Numbered from the stretch's first letter, positions 51,500 through 61,093 are shown. The stretch: DNA of 64,000 nucleotides from Desulfocapsa sp050291935 (GCA_050291935.1 JBNKKR010000013.1:1-64000), one strand, 5' to 3'. Notes: generated by a model from the letters alone, not told the origin. Numbers and translations are program-made.

Positions 51500-52840
51500 T
51501 TAATCGTTGTTTCCTTCCGGTGTATCAGGAGTTGATTCACTTTCATTTACAACGGTTTTTGGTTCAACCAGCGTTGCATTGTCACGAAGAAAAGTAAGAA
51601 TTTTCTCATTAAGAATTTCGTTCATAAAAGGAAGTAAGTCATCACGGCTGGCAAAATATTCTTTCACCTTGGCAATGGGCATATTGTACTGATCCCCAAT
51701 GCGTTGGAAAGCTCGGTCCATATCCTCATCATTAACTTTAATTTCTTCAACTTCTGCTATTTTTTTGAGAATAAAGTCACCACGAACACGTTTTTCCGCA
51801 GTCTCTTCAGACTGTTTTTCAAGTTCCTCACGATTAACACCTGCGGCCTCAAGGCTCATGCCCTGTTGTTCCAGGGTTTTCTCAGTATTCTTCACCATCT
51901 CTTCAACTTCAAAACGAACAAGACGCTTCGGTACTTCAAATTCATGTCTCGATAGCAGCTCCTGCATCAATCTATCGGTGGTTTCCCCTTGAATCTTTCC
52001 CTCTTTTTCCTTTTCAAGGCTCTCTTTAATACTCTTTTTTAATTCATCAAGTGTGGCGAACTCGGCGTCCACATCCTTTGCAAACTCATCGTTCACTTCA
52101 GGGAGAATCCGCTCTTTTATATCTTTTACTTTAACCCTGAATTCAACATTTTTCCCTGCAAGTACAGGATTATTATAATGCGCGGGGAACTCAACCTCGT
52201 GACTGGCCTCTTCATCCTTATTCATACCCACAAGTTTCTCTTCAAACTCAGGGCTTAACTTGCCTGATCCAACATCAACGGAGTAGTTGTCGTTTTTGAC
52301 TTCCTTCATGGCTTTACCATTGTGAAACCCCTCAAAGTCAACGACGATAACATCACCTTCTACAACGCTACGCCCCTCCACTGATTTAAGTGGTGCCATA
52401 TTACGTCGAATCTCTTCAATCTCAATATCGACGGCGGCATCACTTACCGAAGTCGAACTCTGCTCAATCTCAAGCCCCTTATATTCGCCAAGTTCAAATT
52501 CAGGGGCCACATCTATTTGGGCAACATAACAAAACGTTCCATCCTCATTGAAAACGGGATCGGAGATCTCTGGATGAACAACAGGCTCAACCTTTTCAGC
52601 TTCAATGGCATCAAAATAGCTCTCCTGGACCAATTTTTCCCCAACTTCTCCCTCAACTTGCCCCTGATAGTGACGGACGATAACCTTCCTTGGCACTTTG
52701 CCGCGTCTAAAACCTTTAAGCTTCGTTTCACGCTGTAACTTACCATAGGCTTTTTCCAGTTTTTTCTGCACATCATCCGCTGGAAGTGTGATGGTAATTT
52801 TCTTTGTAAGTGCGCTGACATCTTCAACTACTACATCCAT
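51500..52840 (-). CDS. tig: trigger factor
   Basis: A 446-residue ribosome-bound chaperone and prolyl isomerase. N-terminal ribosome-binding domain with the signature GFRRGKVPRKV (about 43-53), FKBP-type domain (about 150-245, DVIVVDFEGF), and a long helical C-terminal chaperone domain. The start ATG 52840 has GAGG upstream; the ATG at 52855 has no ribosome site. The acidic C-terminal tail is normal. First protein gene of tig-clpP-clpX-lon. Confidence 0.96.
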   Translation of the reverse strand: MDVVVEDVSALTKKITITLPADDVQKKLEKAYGKLQRETKLKGFRRGKVPRKVIVRHYQGQVEGEVGEKLVQESYFDAIEAEKVEPVVHPEISDPVFNEDGTFCYVAQIDVAPEFELGEYKGLEIEQSSTSVSDAAVDIEIEEIRRNMAPLKSVEGRSVVEGDVIVVDFEGFHNGKAMKEVKNDNYSVDVGSGKLSPEFEEKLVGMNKDEEASHEVEFPAHYNNPVLAGKNVEFRVKVKDIKERILPEVNDEFAKDVDAEFATLDELKKSIKESLEKEKEGKIQGETTDRLMQELLSRHEFEVPKRLVRFEVEEMVKNTEKTLEQQGMSLEAAGVNREELEKQSEETAEKRVRGDFILKKIAEVEEIKVNDEDMDRAFQRIGDQYNMPIAKVKEYFASRDDLLPFMNEILNEKILTFLRDNATLVEPKTVVNESESTPDTPEGNND

Positions 52841-52924
52841 TCTGTCCGTCCTCATCTATGCATTTTTATATTTACTTCCTAACAGAGCTGACAAAGTAAA
52901 CAAATTTCTTTATTCAATAGTCAT

Positions 52925-53009
52925 TGGTGCGAGAGGGGGGACTCGAACCCCCATGCCTTGCGGCGCTGGTTCCTAAGACCAGTGCGTCTACCAATTTCGC
53001 CACCCTCGC
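52925..53009 (-). tRNA. tRNA-Leu (TAG)
   Basis: 85 bases including CCA. Acceptor GCGAGGG/CTCTCGC (one G-T pair), anticodon TAG in the loop CTTAGGA, long variable arm typical of class II tRNA-Leu, T-loop GTTCGAGTC. It precedes tig on the same strand by 84 bases. Confidence 0.96.
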
Positions 53010-53243
53010 AAGTTTGGATTTTTTTGCAACAACCCAGTAGTAAATAATTCACATTGGGCTGACCGTCAAGACAGATACACAAAGTTACCAAAAAAAGCCA
53101 TGTTTTTCGTCTTGATGAAAGCAATATTTCAACAGTTCCTTGCAAAAGGAATATTCAGTGACTATATCTTTGCAGTCGGTATGGCAATGACGGAGGTTTA
53201 CTCCTTATATTTATTAAAACAGTCAATATGCGGGTACGATCCA

Positions 53244-54101
53244 ATGACCAGACAATCTGTTATGATTTGTTGTATGGCAATGCTTTCTCTTTTGTTTCAA
53301 TCTGCTGCTATGGCGGCAGTACCTTCCCCCAAACCTGCTCTTCAGTGGCAGGCTGAAGGTAGTTGGAAAATCTCGGGAAAGCCCCTTGATATTGCCCATT
53401 CTCTGGACGGGAAATATGCCTTTATCCTCAACGATGAACAACAGGTCCTGGTGTACACGAGTGATGGAAAACTTGTTGGAAAAATTGCTGTCCAAAACGG
53501 TGTTTCGGCAATAGACATCGCTCCGCGTGGTGAAAGTCTCTATCTACTCAACGAAGAAGATAATAGTTTTACTACACTATCCGTAAGCTTTGTGGCAAAC
53601 ATCGACATTAAGGGCTCTCCTTTTGTTGGCAAAGAAGATGCTCCCGTAACCGTAGTGGTATTTACAGATTTCCAATGTCCCCATTGCAGCAAAGTTGTGC
53701 CGCTTTTAGAAGACGTGCTTGATAATAATCCGGACAGCGTCAAAGTAGTACTCAAGAATATGCCGCTTAGTTTTCACGAGATGGCGCTACCTGCAGCTTT
53801 GGCTGCCATTGCCGCAGGAAAACAAGGTAAATTTTGGGAGTACCATGACGAACTTTTTGCCACTGCAAAACTTGATAAAAACAGTTTTATCCTCATCGCC
53901 AAAAAACTTGGACTTGATTTGGATAAATTCAAAAACGATATGAATTCTACAGAAGTTCAACAACATCTGGCCAAAGATCTTCGTGATGCTCAGGAAGCTG
54001 GTGTCACGGGTACCCCCACAATCTTCATCAATGGTATTAAATTAACCAGAAGAGATCTACCCACTTTTCAAAAACGCATAGATGCAGAACTTGCCCAATA
54101 A
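53244..54101 (+). CDS. DsbA-family thiol-disulfide protein with beta-rich N-terminal part
   Basis: A 285-residue secreted protein from ATG 53244. A signal peptide ends around AAMAA at residue 25. Residues about 35-115 are beta-rich with short propeller-like repeats (DIAHSLDGKYAFILNDE, AIDIAPRGESLYLLNEE). Residues about 120-285 form a DsbA/DsbG-like thioredoxin fold with CPHC at 145-148 and the cis-Pro loop VTGTPTIFING. It probably forms or repairs disulfides in the periplasm. Upstream in-frame Met codons lack homology and a ribosome site. It overlaps phoH by 20 bases. Confidence 0.85.
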   Translation: MTRQSVMICCMAMLSLLFQSAAMAAVPSPKPALQWQAEGSWKISGKPLDIAHSLDGKYAFILNDEQQVLVYTSDGKLVGKIAVQNGVSAIDIAPRGESLYLLNEEDNSFTTLSVSFVANIDIKGSPFVGKEDAPVTVVVFTDFQCPHCSKVVPLLEDVLDNNPDSVKVVLKNMPLSFHEMALPAALAAIAAGKQGKFWEYHDELFATAKLDKNSFILIAKKLGLDLDKFKNDMNSTEVQQHLAKDLRDAQEAGVTGTPTIFINGIKLTRRDLPTFQKRIDAELAQ

Positions 54102-55056
54102 CTGCAGTAAAGACTTATGCTTTCCTGACAATCAACAGGCTGCCATTCTCTACGGTGAATTCAATAAGAATCTGCAACTTATTGAACAAAAAGCTGAAAT
54201 AAAAATAAATGTTCGGGGCAGTGGAGTAAATCTGAGCGGCCCTGAACATGCGGTGCAACTGGTAACAGACTTACTGAATCAATTTTATGGTCTAATCAGT
54301 AAGGGGTTTCAGCTGTACAGTTCAGATTATGCTTTTGGATTGCAGGTATTGGAAGCCACTCCCCATGCAAGCCTTGATAAAATTTTTCTCGATCAGGTCT
54401 ATATCACCGCCCAGAATCGCATCATTTCTCCCAAAACCCAAAATCAGAAAAATTACATTGATGCGATCCGGAACAACGATATAGTTTTTGGTATTGGTCC
54501 AGCAGGAACCGGGAAGACCTATCTTGCCGTTGCCATGGCTGTTTCAGCCCTGGTATCATCCCAGGTAAAATCCATAATCCTGACTAGACCTGCAGTGGAA
54601 GCAGGGGAAAAACTTGGCTTCTTACCAGGAGATCTTGCTCAAAAGGTAAACCCTTACCTGCGACCACTTCACGACGCCTTAAGTGATATGCTGGGTATTG
54701 AAAAAAGTAGCAGTTTAATCGAAGATGGAGTTATTGAAATTGCCCCTCTGGCATTTATGCGCGGAAGGACATTGAGCAATGCCTTTATTATTTTGGACGA
54801 GGCCCAAAACACAACCCGTGAGCAAATGAAGATGTTCCTTACTCGAATTGGTTTTGATTCTTCTGCTGTAATAACCGGTGATATTACCCAGGTGGATCTT
54901 CCTCATTCCCAGCAATCTGGTCTTCGCCACGCAAAACACCTGCTCCGGGATATCAAAGGAATCAATTTTTCCACCTTCTCAAAACAGGATGTGGTGCGAC
55001 ACCCCCTTGTTCAAAAAATAATCGCCGCCTACGAAAAAAATGGTACTGCAAAGTAA
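54082..55056 (+). CDS. phoH: PhoH-family ATPase
   Basis: A 324-residue protein with an N-terminal KH-like region (about 25-90) and a RecA-like ATPase domain: Walker A GPAGTGKT, then TRPAVEAGEKLGFLPGD, and Walker B FIILDEAQNTT. PhoH proteins have been linked to RNA metabolism and often sit directly upstream of ybeY, as here. The start lies inside the end of the preceding gene. Confidence 0.94.
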   Translation: MQNLPNNCSKDLCFPDNQQAAILYGEFNKNLQLIEQKAEIKINVRGSGVNLSGPEHAVQLVTDLLNQFYGLISKGFQLYSSDYAFGLQVLEATPHASLDKIFLDQVYITAQNRIISPKTQNQKNYIDAIRNNDIVFGIGPAGTGKTYLAVAMAVSALVSSQVKSIILTRPAVEAGEKLGFLPGDLAQKVNPYLRPLHDALSDMLGIEKSSSLIEDGVIEIAPLAFMRGRTLSNAFIILDEAQNTTREQMKMFLTRIGFDSSAVITGDITQVDLPHSQQSGLRHAKHLLRDIKGINFSTFSKQDVVRHPLVQKIIAAYEKNGTAK

Positions 55057-55139
55057 TGGGTGTTCTTTCCATCTGGCTTTAACTTTTGGCACTGCTTAAG
55101 CATATTATTCGTAAACATAGGGTTGATGGTATTGCAAAC

Positions 55140-56312
55140 ATGGGTATAGACTGTATTGTACATTTTGATATTCCAGAGTTACGAATCAACACATCCCAGC
55201 TTATTCGTCATGCTCAATGGCTGATGCATAAAAATAACGTTGCAGATCGTTTTCTCTCCATAACGTTAGTGAATGACGAAGAGATTAGCTGGCTCAACAA
55301 CCACTACAGGAAAAAGCCGGTTCCCACCAATGTCCTTTCCTTTCCCCTCTTAGAACCGCAATTTCTTGAACTTGGTGATATCATCATTTCTGTGGAAACA
55401 GCTGCAAGGGAAGCTGCAAGCAAAGGTAAATCCATACACCACCACCTCACATGGCTAATTACCCACGGACTTTTGCATTTACTGGGCTATGACCATGAGC
55501 GAAGTGAACAAGAAGCTCTTATCATGTGGGATCTTGAACAACAATTACTAGAAGAACTTTACAACAAAGGAACCAGACAAATGACTCAACTGACAATCAA
55601 TGTCGATCATGTTGCAACCGTTAGAAATGCGAGAGGTATAGATGAGCCTGATCCTGTAACGGCAGCAGCCATCTGTGAGCTAGCAGGTGCTTCGGGAATT
55701 GTAATTCATCTTAGGGAAGATCGCAGACATATTAAAGACCGTGATGTACGACTTCTTCGGGAAACCATCAAAACCAAGATGAATCTTGAAATGGGGGCCA
55801 ATAAGGAAATCATTGGTATTGCCATTGCCACTAAACCCGATATGGTTACTCTTGTACCTGAAAAACGCGAAGAACTCACCACCGAAGGTGGGCTTGATGT
55901 GGTTAAACAGAAAAAGAAGCTTGCCAAAACCATCCAAAAGATGGAAAAGGCGGGTATCCCGGTCTCCCTATTTATTGACCCAGAGAGTGAGCAGGTTCAG
56001 GCTTCCCATGATATTGGTGCAACCTATGTTGAACTCCACACAGGGAGGTACTGTGACGCACCAGATGAAACAAAAAGGGACGAAGAGTACAAACTCATCG
56101 CAGCAGCAGCTGATGAGGCCTATGAAAAGGGACTCAGAATAAATGCGGGGCATGGGCTGGACTATCAAACTACGGCTCGCATAGCAGCCCTGGATACCAT
56201 TGAAGAACTCTCCATTGGCCATGCCATTATCACAAGGGCTGTCTTTGTAGGACTAGACCAGGCAGTTCGCGAGATGAAAAAAATTATTTCTGAGGCCGCA
56301 ACCTTAGTTTGA
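55140..56312 (+). CDS. ybeY-pdxJ: in-frame fusion of YbeY endoribonuclease and PdxJ
   Basis: One uninterrupted frame encodes two complete proteins. Codons from ATG 55140 to 55580 give a 147-residue YbeY (16S rRNA maturation endoribonuclease) with its zinc motif HGLLHLLGYDH. From ATG 55581 follow 243 residues of PdxJ (pyridoxine 5'-phosphate synthase), with NVDHVATVRNARG, ELHTGRYCDA and INAGHGLDY. No stop codon separates them. AAAGGA lies about 9 bases before the internal ATG, so PdxJ may also be made alone. A TTG at 55086 is a longer start. A lost stop by sequencing error is the main alternative. Confidence 0.88.
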   Translation: MGIDCIVHFDIPELRINTSQLIRHAQWLMHKNNVADRFLSITLVNDEEISWLNNHYRKKPVPTNVLSFPLLEPQFLELGDIIISVETAAREAASKGKSIHHHLTWLITHGLLHLLGYDHERSEQEALIMWDLEQQLLEELYNKGTRQMTQLTINVDHVATVRNARGIDEPDPVTAAAICELAGASGIVIHLREDRRHIKDRDVRLLRETIKTKMNLEMGANKEIIGIAIATKPDMVTLVPEKREELTTEGGLDVVKQKKKLAKTIQKMEKAGIPVSLFIDPESEQVQASHDIGATYVELHTGRYCDAPDETKRDEEYKLIAAAADEAYEKGLRINAGHGLDYQTTARIAALDTIEELSIGHAIITRAVFVGLDQAVREMKKIISEAATLV

Positions 56313-56325
56313 CAATTGACAAATA

Positions 56326-56353
56326 ATCAGGCTTCATGGTACAAAGCCTGATT
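56326..56353 (+). terminator. possible terminator after pdxJ
   Basis: A 10-bp stem AATCAGGCTT (56326-56335) with AAGCCTGATT (56344-56353), loop of 8 bases, without a clear T run, just before tRNA-Leu. Confidence 0.4.
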
Positions 56354-56357
56354 GTGT

Positions 56358-56445
56358 GCCCGGGTGGCGGAACTGGTAGACGCAAGGGACTTAAAATCCC
56401 TCGGCCCTAGTGGCTGTGCGAGTTCGATTCTCGCTCCGGGCACCA
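56358..56445 (+). tRNA. tRNA-Leu (TAA)
   Basis: 88 bases including CCA. Acceptor GCCCGGG/TCCGGGC, anticodon TAA in the loop CTTAAAA, long variable arm, T-loop GTTCGATTC. Confidence 0.96.
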
Positions 56446-56568
56446 TATTAATATCAAAGCAACAGGGTGTTTTCAACACTCCTCATCAAAATATATTTTG
56501 GTCAGAATAGTTCTTCTATTTTCCTTTTAAAACCACTTCGGGTATTTCATAAAAAAAGGAGAATATGG

Positions 56569-57048
56569 TCATCTCTCTTTTTTCTTCTTGTTAAAAACAA
56601 TTACGGCCTCTTCAAGACGTTTAGCAATCTGGGATGCTACTTTTGCAGAGACAATCTCATAGGAGCTACCTGAACGTACAATGGCAAGTTCTCCTTCACT
56701 GAGCCTCTCGATCATTTCTTCTGAAACGAAAAGGCGTCTTATCTTGTTGTCCTGTACAAAATGATAGGCCGCGCCCTGCTCATCACGCTCCATTTTGTTC
56801 TGTTCTATTAACTGTCGAACTTGGGCCTTCTGCTCCTGCTTCTGCCGTTCCTGTGCGCGCTTTGAATTTATTTCTTTATTTTTTTCAGCCTGCAATCGAA
56901 GCTGCTCCCGAACTTGCAAACTCACTTCAGAAGGTTCATCCTTCTTTTTCTGTACTTTTTTCTTATGTTTTTCCTGTTTTGCCTTATTGATCTGTTTTTG
57001 GGTGACCAGGCCGGCCTTTAAAAAACTTTCTTGAAATGGATTTGCCAT
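56569..57048 (-). CDS. DUF2058-family protein (YaiL-like)
   Basis: A 159-residue, highly charged soluble protein from ATG 57048 with GAGGAAA upstream; the longer frame from 57105 is not supported. MANPFQESFLKAGLV at the start, then a Lys/Glu/Gln-rich coiled helix (about 20-85), and a folded C-terminal part (AYHFVQDNKIRRLFVSEEM, LAIVRSGSSYEIV). This matches DUF2058, whose role is unknown. The basic helical part suggests nucleic-acid or ribosome contact, which is speculation. Confidence 0.85.
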   Translation of the reverse strand: MANPFQESFLKAGLVTQKQINKAKQEKHKKKVQKKKDEPSEVSLQVREQLRLQAEKNKEINSKRAQERQKQEQKAQVRQLIEQNKMERDEQGAAYHFVQDNKIRRLFVSEEMIERLSEGELAIVRSGSSYEIVSAKVASQIAKRLEEAVIVFNKKKKER

Positions 57049-57318
57049 ATGTTTTCCTCTAGATAAACCAAGAAGTAACGCAACATACGTCCCTATAATT
57101 GCCATGCAACATTGTAACGCAAGAAATCAATTTTAAAAATCACTTTTACTAGATGACGTACCCTTCATCAAAATGAATGATATGTGTTTTTGTAAGTTCC
57201 CAAGACCTCACCTTGAAAGATGCTTGAAGAAATATCCCTCTTTGGGTATCGTAATGGGGTGGAATTTTATTCTTTACTAAAAATCAGCCAACCGCTTTTT
57301 GGCATTGTGGAGATTGAT

Positions 57319-57588
57319 ATGGCATCGTTTTGGCAGATGATAAAAAAATACCCCTATATTGCAGGCATTCTACTCTTACTCTTTTTCACCATGCTCGCCC
57401 GAGTACAAGGAGATATTGCCACTCTTTTTGAACGAAGTTTGATCAATTTTATTTCAGGTATTACATTGATCATCTGCGTACTATACGGTTTTCTCTATAT
57501 TTCCGGATCCTTAAACCCAGGCGACAAATCATATATCGATTTTAAAAAGATTAGCGACACACTGCTTAAAGGAAGTTCCAAAAAATAA
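57319..57588 (+). CDS. small two-helix membrane protein, unknown
   Basis: An 89-residue protein from ATG 57319 (the frame from 57220 has no ribosome site nearby). Two hydrophobic segments at about 13-28 and 43-62, separated by a charged loop, then a basic tail ending KGSSKK. No family recognised. It is convergent with the zinc-ribbon gene and only 15 bases from its end. Confidence 0.55.
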   Translation: MASFWQMIKKYPYIAGILLLLFFTMLARVQGDIATLFERSLINFISGITLIICVLYGFLYISGSLNPGDKSYIDFKKISDTLLKGSSKK

Positions 57589-57603
57589 AATACTCCCCCT
57601 CTT

Positions 57604-58122
57604 CTAGAAACAGAGTCCGCAATCAGGACAGGTTGGAGAACGTGTGGAAAAAACACAGCCGCATGCGGGGCATGTTGAATTTTCCGCTCCCGTGTCAAAA
57701 ACGGCGTGGGCAGTGCTAAGATCATGGGAGTCAAGGGCCGTTTTCTCTTTAAAATCGTCCGCCAAGACTCGCATTGCTTCTTCCCCGTCACTCACCTTGA
57801 TTTGCAGGTAGAGTTCTGTTCCACAGCAGCCCTTGCCGCAACCAGCTTCACCGGCCAATAATGAAGGGATGTTTTCATTGGCCAAAATAGTTTGTAACTG
57901 TTTCATATCGTGTAGAGAGCCTTTTCTGATACTTGCCAGCTCATCACTGTTACTAATGGTCATGGAGCGGGAAGCCCGTTGTTTTTGCACAGCTTCTTCC
58001 TGGGCCAATCGCTCACTTCCAGAAAGCAAGGTCACATTGCAACTGGCACATAGCTCTATTTCAACTCGATATTCTTCATCACAACTGGGACAATACTTTA
58101 ATTCAGGATCAATATATCGCAT
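57604..58122 (-). CDS. zinc-ribbon protein with DUF2007-like middle domain
   Basis: A 172-residue protein from ATG 58122 with AAGGAAG upstream. N-terminal ribbon YCPSCDEEYRVEIELCASC (about 11-29), a middle segment that resembles the DUF2007 signal-transducing fold (DMKQLQTILANENIPSLLA), an inner cysteine group (GCGKGCCG) and a C-terminal ribbon (CPACGC ... CPDCG). It is probably a metal-binding protein of unknown function, located upstream in sequence from hslU but separately started. Confidence 0.75.
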   Translation of the reverse strand: MRYIDPELKYCPSCDEEYRVEIELCASCNVTLLSGSERLAQEEAVQKQRASRSMTISNSDELASIRKGSLHDMKQLQTILANENIPSLLAGEAGCGKGCCGTELYLQIKVSDGEEAMRVLADDFKEKTALDSHDLSTAHAVFDTGAENSTCPACGCVFSTRSPTCPDCGLCF

Positions 58123-58194
58123 GCTAACTTCCTTCCATAAAACCATTACGTATCATATTAACGTCTATCTACAAACATTACCTTGATTTAACTG

Positions 58195-59595
58195 TTAAAG
58201 AATAAAGCGACTTAAATCACGATCTTCCACAACATCGTGCAACTGTTTTTTTACATATTCAGCAGAAATAACAAAGCGTTTATCTTCACGATCACTTGCG
58301 CTAAATGCCAGTTCATCAAGCACTCGCTCCATTACGGTGTGGAGACGTCTTGCCCCAATTTCTTCCGTCTTTTCATTTACCTCAACCGCGATGGCAGCCA
58401 ACTCTTCAATACCATCCTCTTCAAAAACCAGTTCGACCCCTTCTGTTTCCATCATTGCCACATACTGCTTCACCAGGGCACTCTCAGGTTCGGTGAGGAT
58501 ACGCACAAATTCTTCTTTTCCCAAAGGATTGAGTTCGACCCGTATGGGGAAACGTCCCTGTAATTCCGGTATAAGATCGGATGGTTTAGCCGTATGAAAA
58601 GCGCCGCTTGCAATAAAAAGGATATGATCTGTCTTTACCATACCATATTTGGTAGTCACAGTTGATCCCTCAACAATGGGCAGCAGATCTCTTTGTACAC
58701 CTTCACGCGATACTTCCGGCCCATGCCCACCAGAACGCTGGGTAGCCACTTTATCGATCTCATCAAGGAAGATGATTCCCGACTCTTCTGTACGCTTCAA
58801 CGCCTCTTTAGTCACCTTATCCATATCAATCAAGCGTTCCATCTCTTCACGTGTCAAACCACTTAAGGCTTCAGGGATCTTTGTTTTCCGTTTCTTTTTC
58901 TTTTTAGGAAATATTTTACTAAACGCATCCTGCAAATTTGATTGCATATCTTCCAACCCGGAAGTTGTCATTATTTCCACCATGGGCGTGGCATGTGACT
59001 CCGTCAAATCAAGCTCTATTTCTCGCTCATCAAGTTTTCCATCTCGCAGCATTTTGCGAAATCGCTCGCGGGTAGAATCCTCCATTTTTTCCGGCTCAAC
59101 CGGCAGCTGTATCGTATTTGGTGAGCTAAGATCCATATCATATTTACCACCACTGTCTTTATCAGTTGAGACTGGTGGCAAGAGAATATCAAGGACTCGC
59201 TCTTCAGCATTGGCTGCGGCAATGCCCTCTAAACGTGCCCTTTCTTCCTCTTTCACCATGGTAATGGCAATTTCAACAAGATCCCGAATCATCGACTCCA
59301 CGTCTCGCCCCACATACCCAACCTCGGTAAATTTTGAAGCTTCAACCTTAAAAAAGGGTGACTGGGCCAATGTGGCAAGACGTCTTGCAATCTCAGTTTT
59401 TCCAACACCCGTTGGCCCGATCATAATAATATTTTTTGGTGCGATTTCTTCACGCAAGGGTGATGGAACCTGCTGCCGTCGCCATCGGTTTCGAAGGGCA
59501 ATGGCAACAGAACGTTTGGCACCATCTTGACCGACAATAAATTTATCAAGTTCTGAAACGATATCTTTGGGAGTAAGGGATTGTACGGTGATCAT
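58195..59595 (-). CDS. hslU: ATP-dependent protease ATPase subunit HslU
   Basis: A 466-residue AAA+ unfoldase partner of HslV. Walker A GPTGVGKTEI near residue 60, pore loop GYVGRD, inserted I-domain (about 110-245), Walker B GIIFLDEIDKV, and the C-terminal tail RFIL that docks into HslV. The start ATG 59595 overlaps the hslV stop by 4 bases; the longer frame from 59634 lies in hslV and is rejected. Confidence 0.96.
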   Translation of the reverse strand: MITVQSLTPKDIVSELDKFIVGQDGAKRSVAIALRNRWRRQQVPSPLREEIAPKNIIMIGPTGVGKTEIARRLATLAQSPFFKVEASKFTEVGYVGRDVESMIRDLVEIAITMVKEEERARLEGIAAANAEERVLDILLPPVSTDKDSGGKYDMDLSSPNTIQLPVEPEKMEDSTRERFRKMLRDGKLDEREIELDLTESHATPMVEIMTTSGLEDMQSNLQDAFSKIFPKKKKKRKTKIPEALSGLTREEMERLIDMDKVTKEALKRTEESGIIFLDEIDKVATQRSGGHGPEVSREGVQRDLLPIVEGSTVTTKYGMVKTDHILFIASGAFHTAKPSDLIPELQGRFPIRVELNPLGKEEFVRILTEPESALVKQYVAMMETEGVELVFEEDGIEELAAIAVEVNEKTEEIGARRLHTVMERVLDELAFSASDREDKRFVISAEYVKKQLHDVVEDRDLSRFIL

Positions 59596-60122
59596 ATTGT
59601 CTCTATTATTGTGGAATGATTTGTAAAAACACATATATCAGCAGCGATCTGCATTGAGGCTTTACAAATTTCCTCTGCATTCAGGTCACTGTTTTCAACA
59701 AGGGCCAACGCCGCAGCCTGAGCATATGGACCACCAGATCCAATGGCCAGTACACCGCTATCAGGCTCAATAACATCTCCTGTGCCGGTAAGTAAAAAAG
59801 AGTCATTGGCATCAACAGCTATAAGCATTGCTTCCAGCTTTCTGAGCATCTTATCCGTACGCCACTCTTTAGCGAGTTCAACGGATGCACGCATCAAATT
59901 TCCCTTATACTGTTCAAGTTTTTGTTCCAGTTTATCAAACAGGGTAAAAGCATCGGCTGTGGCTCCGGCAAAACCGGTAATGACTTTGTCATGATATAAC
60001 CTTCGAACTTTCTTCGCCTTATGTTTCATCACTGTATTACCAAGGGATACCTGGCCATCGCCAGCCACCGCCACTTGCCCCTTATGACGCACTGCCAGTA
60101 TGGTTGTTGATCGGATTTTCAT
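59592..60122 (-). CDS. hslV: ATP-dependent protease subunit HslV
   Basis: A 176-residue threonine protease related to proteasome beta subunits. After a 5-residue propeptide (MKIRS) comes the catalytic Thr6 in TTILAVR. Other motifs: GDGQVSLGNTVMKHKAKKVRRL and IGSGGPYAQAAA. It forms the two-ring chamber opened by HslU. It is 62 bases downstream of xerC in the xerC-hslV-hslU order known from many bacteria. Confidence 0.97.
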   Translation of the reverse strand: MKIRSTTILAVRHKGQVAVAGDGQVSLGNTVMKHKAKKVRRLYHDKVITGFAGATADAFTLFDKLEQKLEQYKGNLMRASVELAKEWRTDKMLRKLEAMLIAVDANDSFLLTGTGDVIEPDSGVLAIGSGGPYAQAAALALVENSDLNAEEICKASMQIAADICVFTNHSTIIETI

Positions 60123-60184
60123 ATTTTCCTGATATGTTAATTAATGGATGGTCTCAGATATGCGTTTTCCCTTAAAAGAGCCCT

Positions 60185-61093
60185 TCACTTTGCATGGGGA
60201 TGCGCATTATCGTACACTTCTGTTAGATGATCGAGGGTAAGATGCGTATACCTCTGGGTTGTCGATAAACTTTCGTGCCCAAGGAGCTCTTGCACAGACC
60301 TTAAATCTGCTCCCATCTCCAATAGATGCGTTGCATAGGAATGACGCAGAGCATGGGGAGTAACAATTTGTGGAATACCGGCTCGTTCTCCATAGGCTTT
60401 AACTATTCTTTCAACACTTCTGGTGGAAAGGCGACCTCCCCTCCCGTTTACAAAAAGGGCATCTTTTTCTACTTCCCGTCCTCTTTTTTGTCTTGCAACA
60501 ATAAGCTGTTCCCGAGGCCCTAGCCATTGCTGCACGGCGTGCGCAGCAGGACGTCCCACAGGAACCAATCGTTCTTTTCTTCCTTTGCCCGCCACCCTAA
60601 GCATTTCAGAATCAAAATCAAGGTCTGTTACATTCCGCGATACAAGTTCAGCCACGCGCATTCCAGTTGAATAGAGGAGCTCCAGTATGGCAACATCCCG
60701 GACCATATATCTGTCTTTTTTACAGGGTGCATCAATAAGTGAAAAGACTTCATCAACCGTTAAAAAAACCGGCACATACTTGCCAACTTTGGGCCCCGCT
60801 ATACCATCAAGGGGATCGTGCCCAATTTGCTTTTTTTTGAGTAGAAATTTAAAAAAACTTCGTAATGCCGAAAGTTTTCGCCCAACAGTGGCAGCGCTGC
60901 TCTTTCCATGTAAGGAAACCACAAATCGTCTAATATGGATTGACTGAATATCAGCTAAGGAACCACTGTTTTCCAGACTATCCACAAAACCAAGCAAGTC
61001 CCTTCCATATCCTTCAAGGGTATGAGGAGAATATCCCTTTTCCGTAGCCAACCACTCCAAAAACATTTTAATTGCATTGTCTATTTCAGCCAT
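60185..61093 (-). CDS. xerC: tyrosine recombinase XerC/XerD type
   Basis: A 302-residue site-specific recombinase from ATG 61093 (the frame from 61246 has a non-homologous extension). N-terminal core-binding domain (about 5-90) and catalytic domain with Arg in STGMRVAEL, HALRHSYATHLLE (His and Arg), LGHESLSTTQRYTHL (His and the nucleophile Tyr). Chromosome dimer resolution at dif is the expected role. The hslVU neighbourhood favours XerC; XerD cannot be excluded by eye. No dif site is seen in the window. Confidence 0.9.
   Translation of the reverse strand: MAEIDNAIKMFLEWLATEKGYSPHTLEGYGRDLLGFVDSLENSGSLADIQSIHIRRFVVSLHGKSSAATVGRKLSALRSFFKFLLKKKQIGHDPLDGIAGPKVGKYVPVFLTVDEVFSLIDAPCKKDRYMVRDVAILELLYSTGMRVAELVSRNVTDLDFDSEMLRVAGKGRKERLVPVGRPAAHAVQQWLGPREQLIVARQKRGREVEKDALFVNGRGGRLSTRSVERIVKAYGERAGIPQIVTPHALRHSYATHLLEMGADLRSVQELLGHESLSTTQRYTHLTLDHLTEVYDNAHPHAK

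Noticed and set aside
58649..59530. 293-residue frame on the plus strand
   Set aside because: Antisense to hslU, no homology and no ribosome site.
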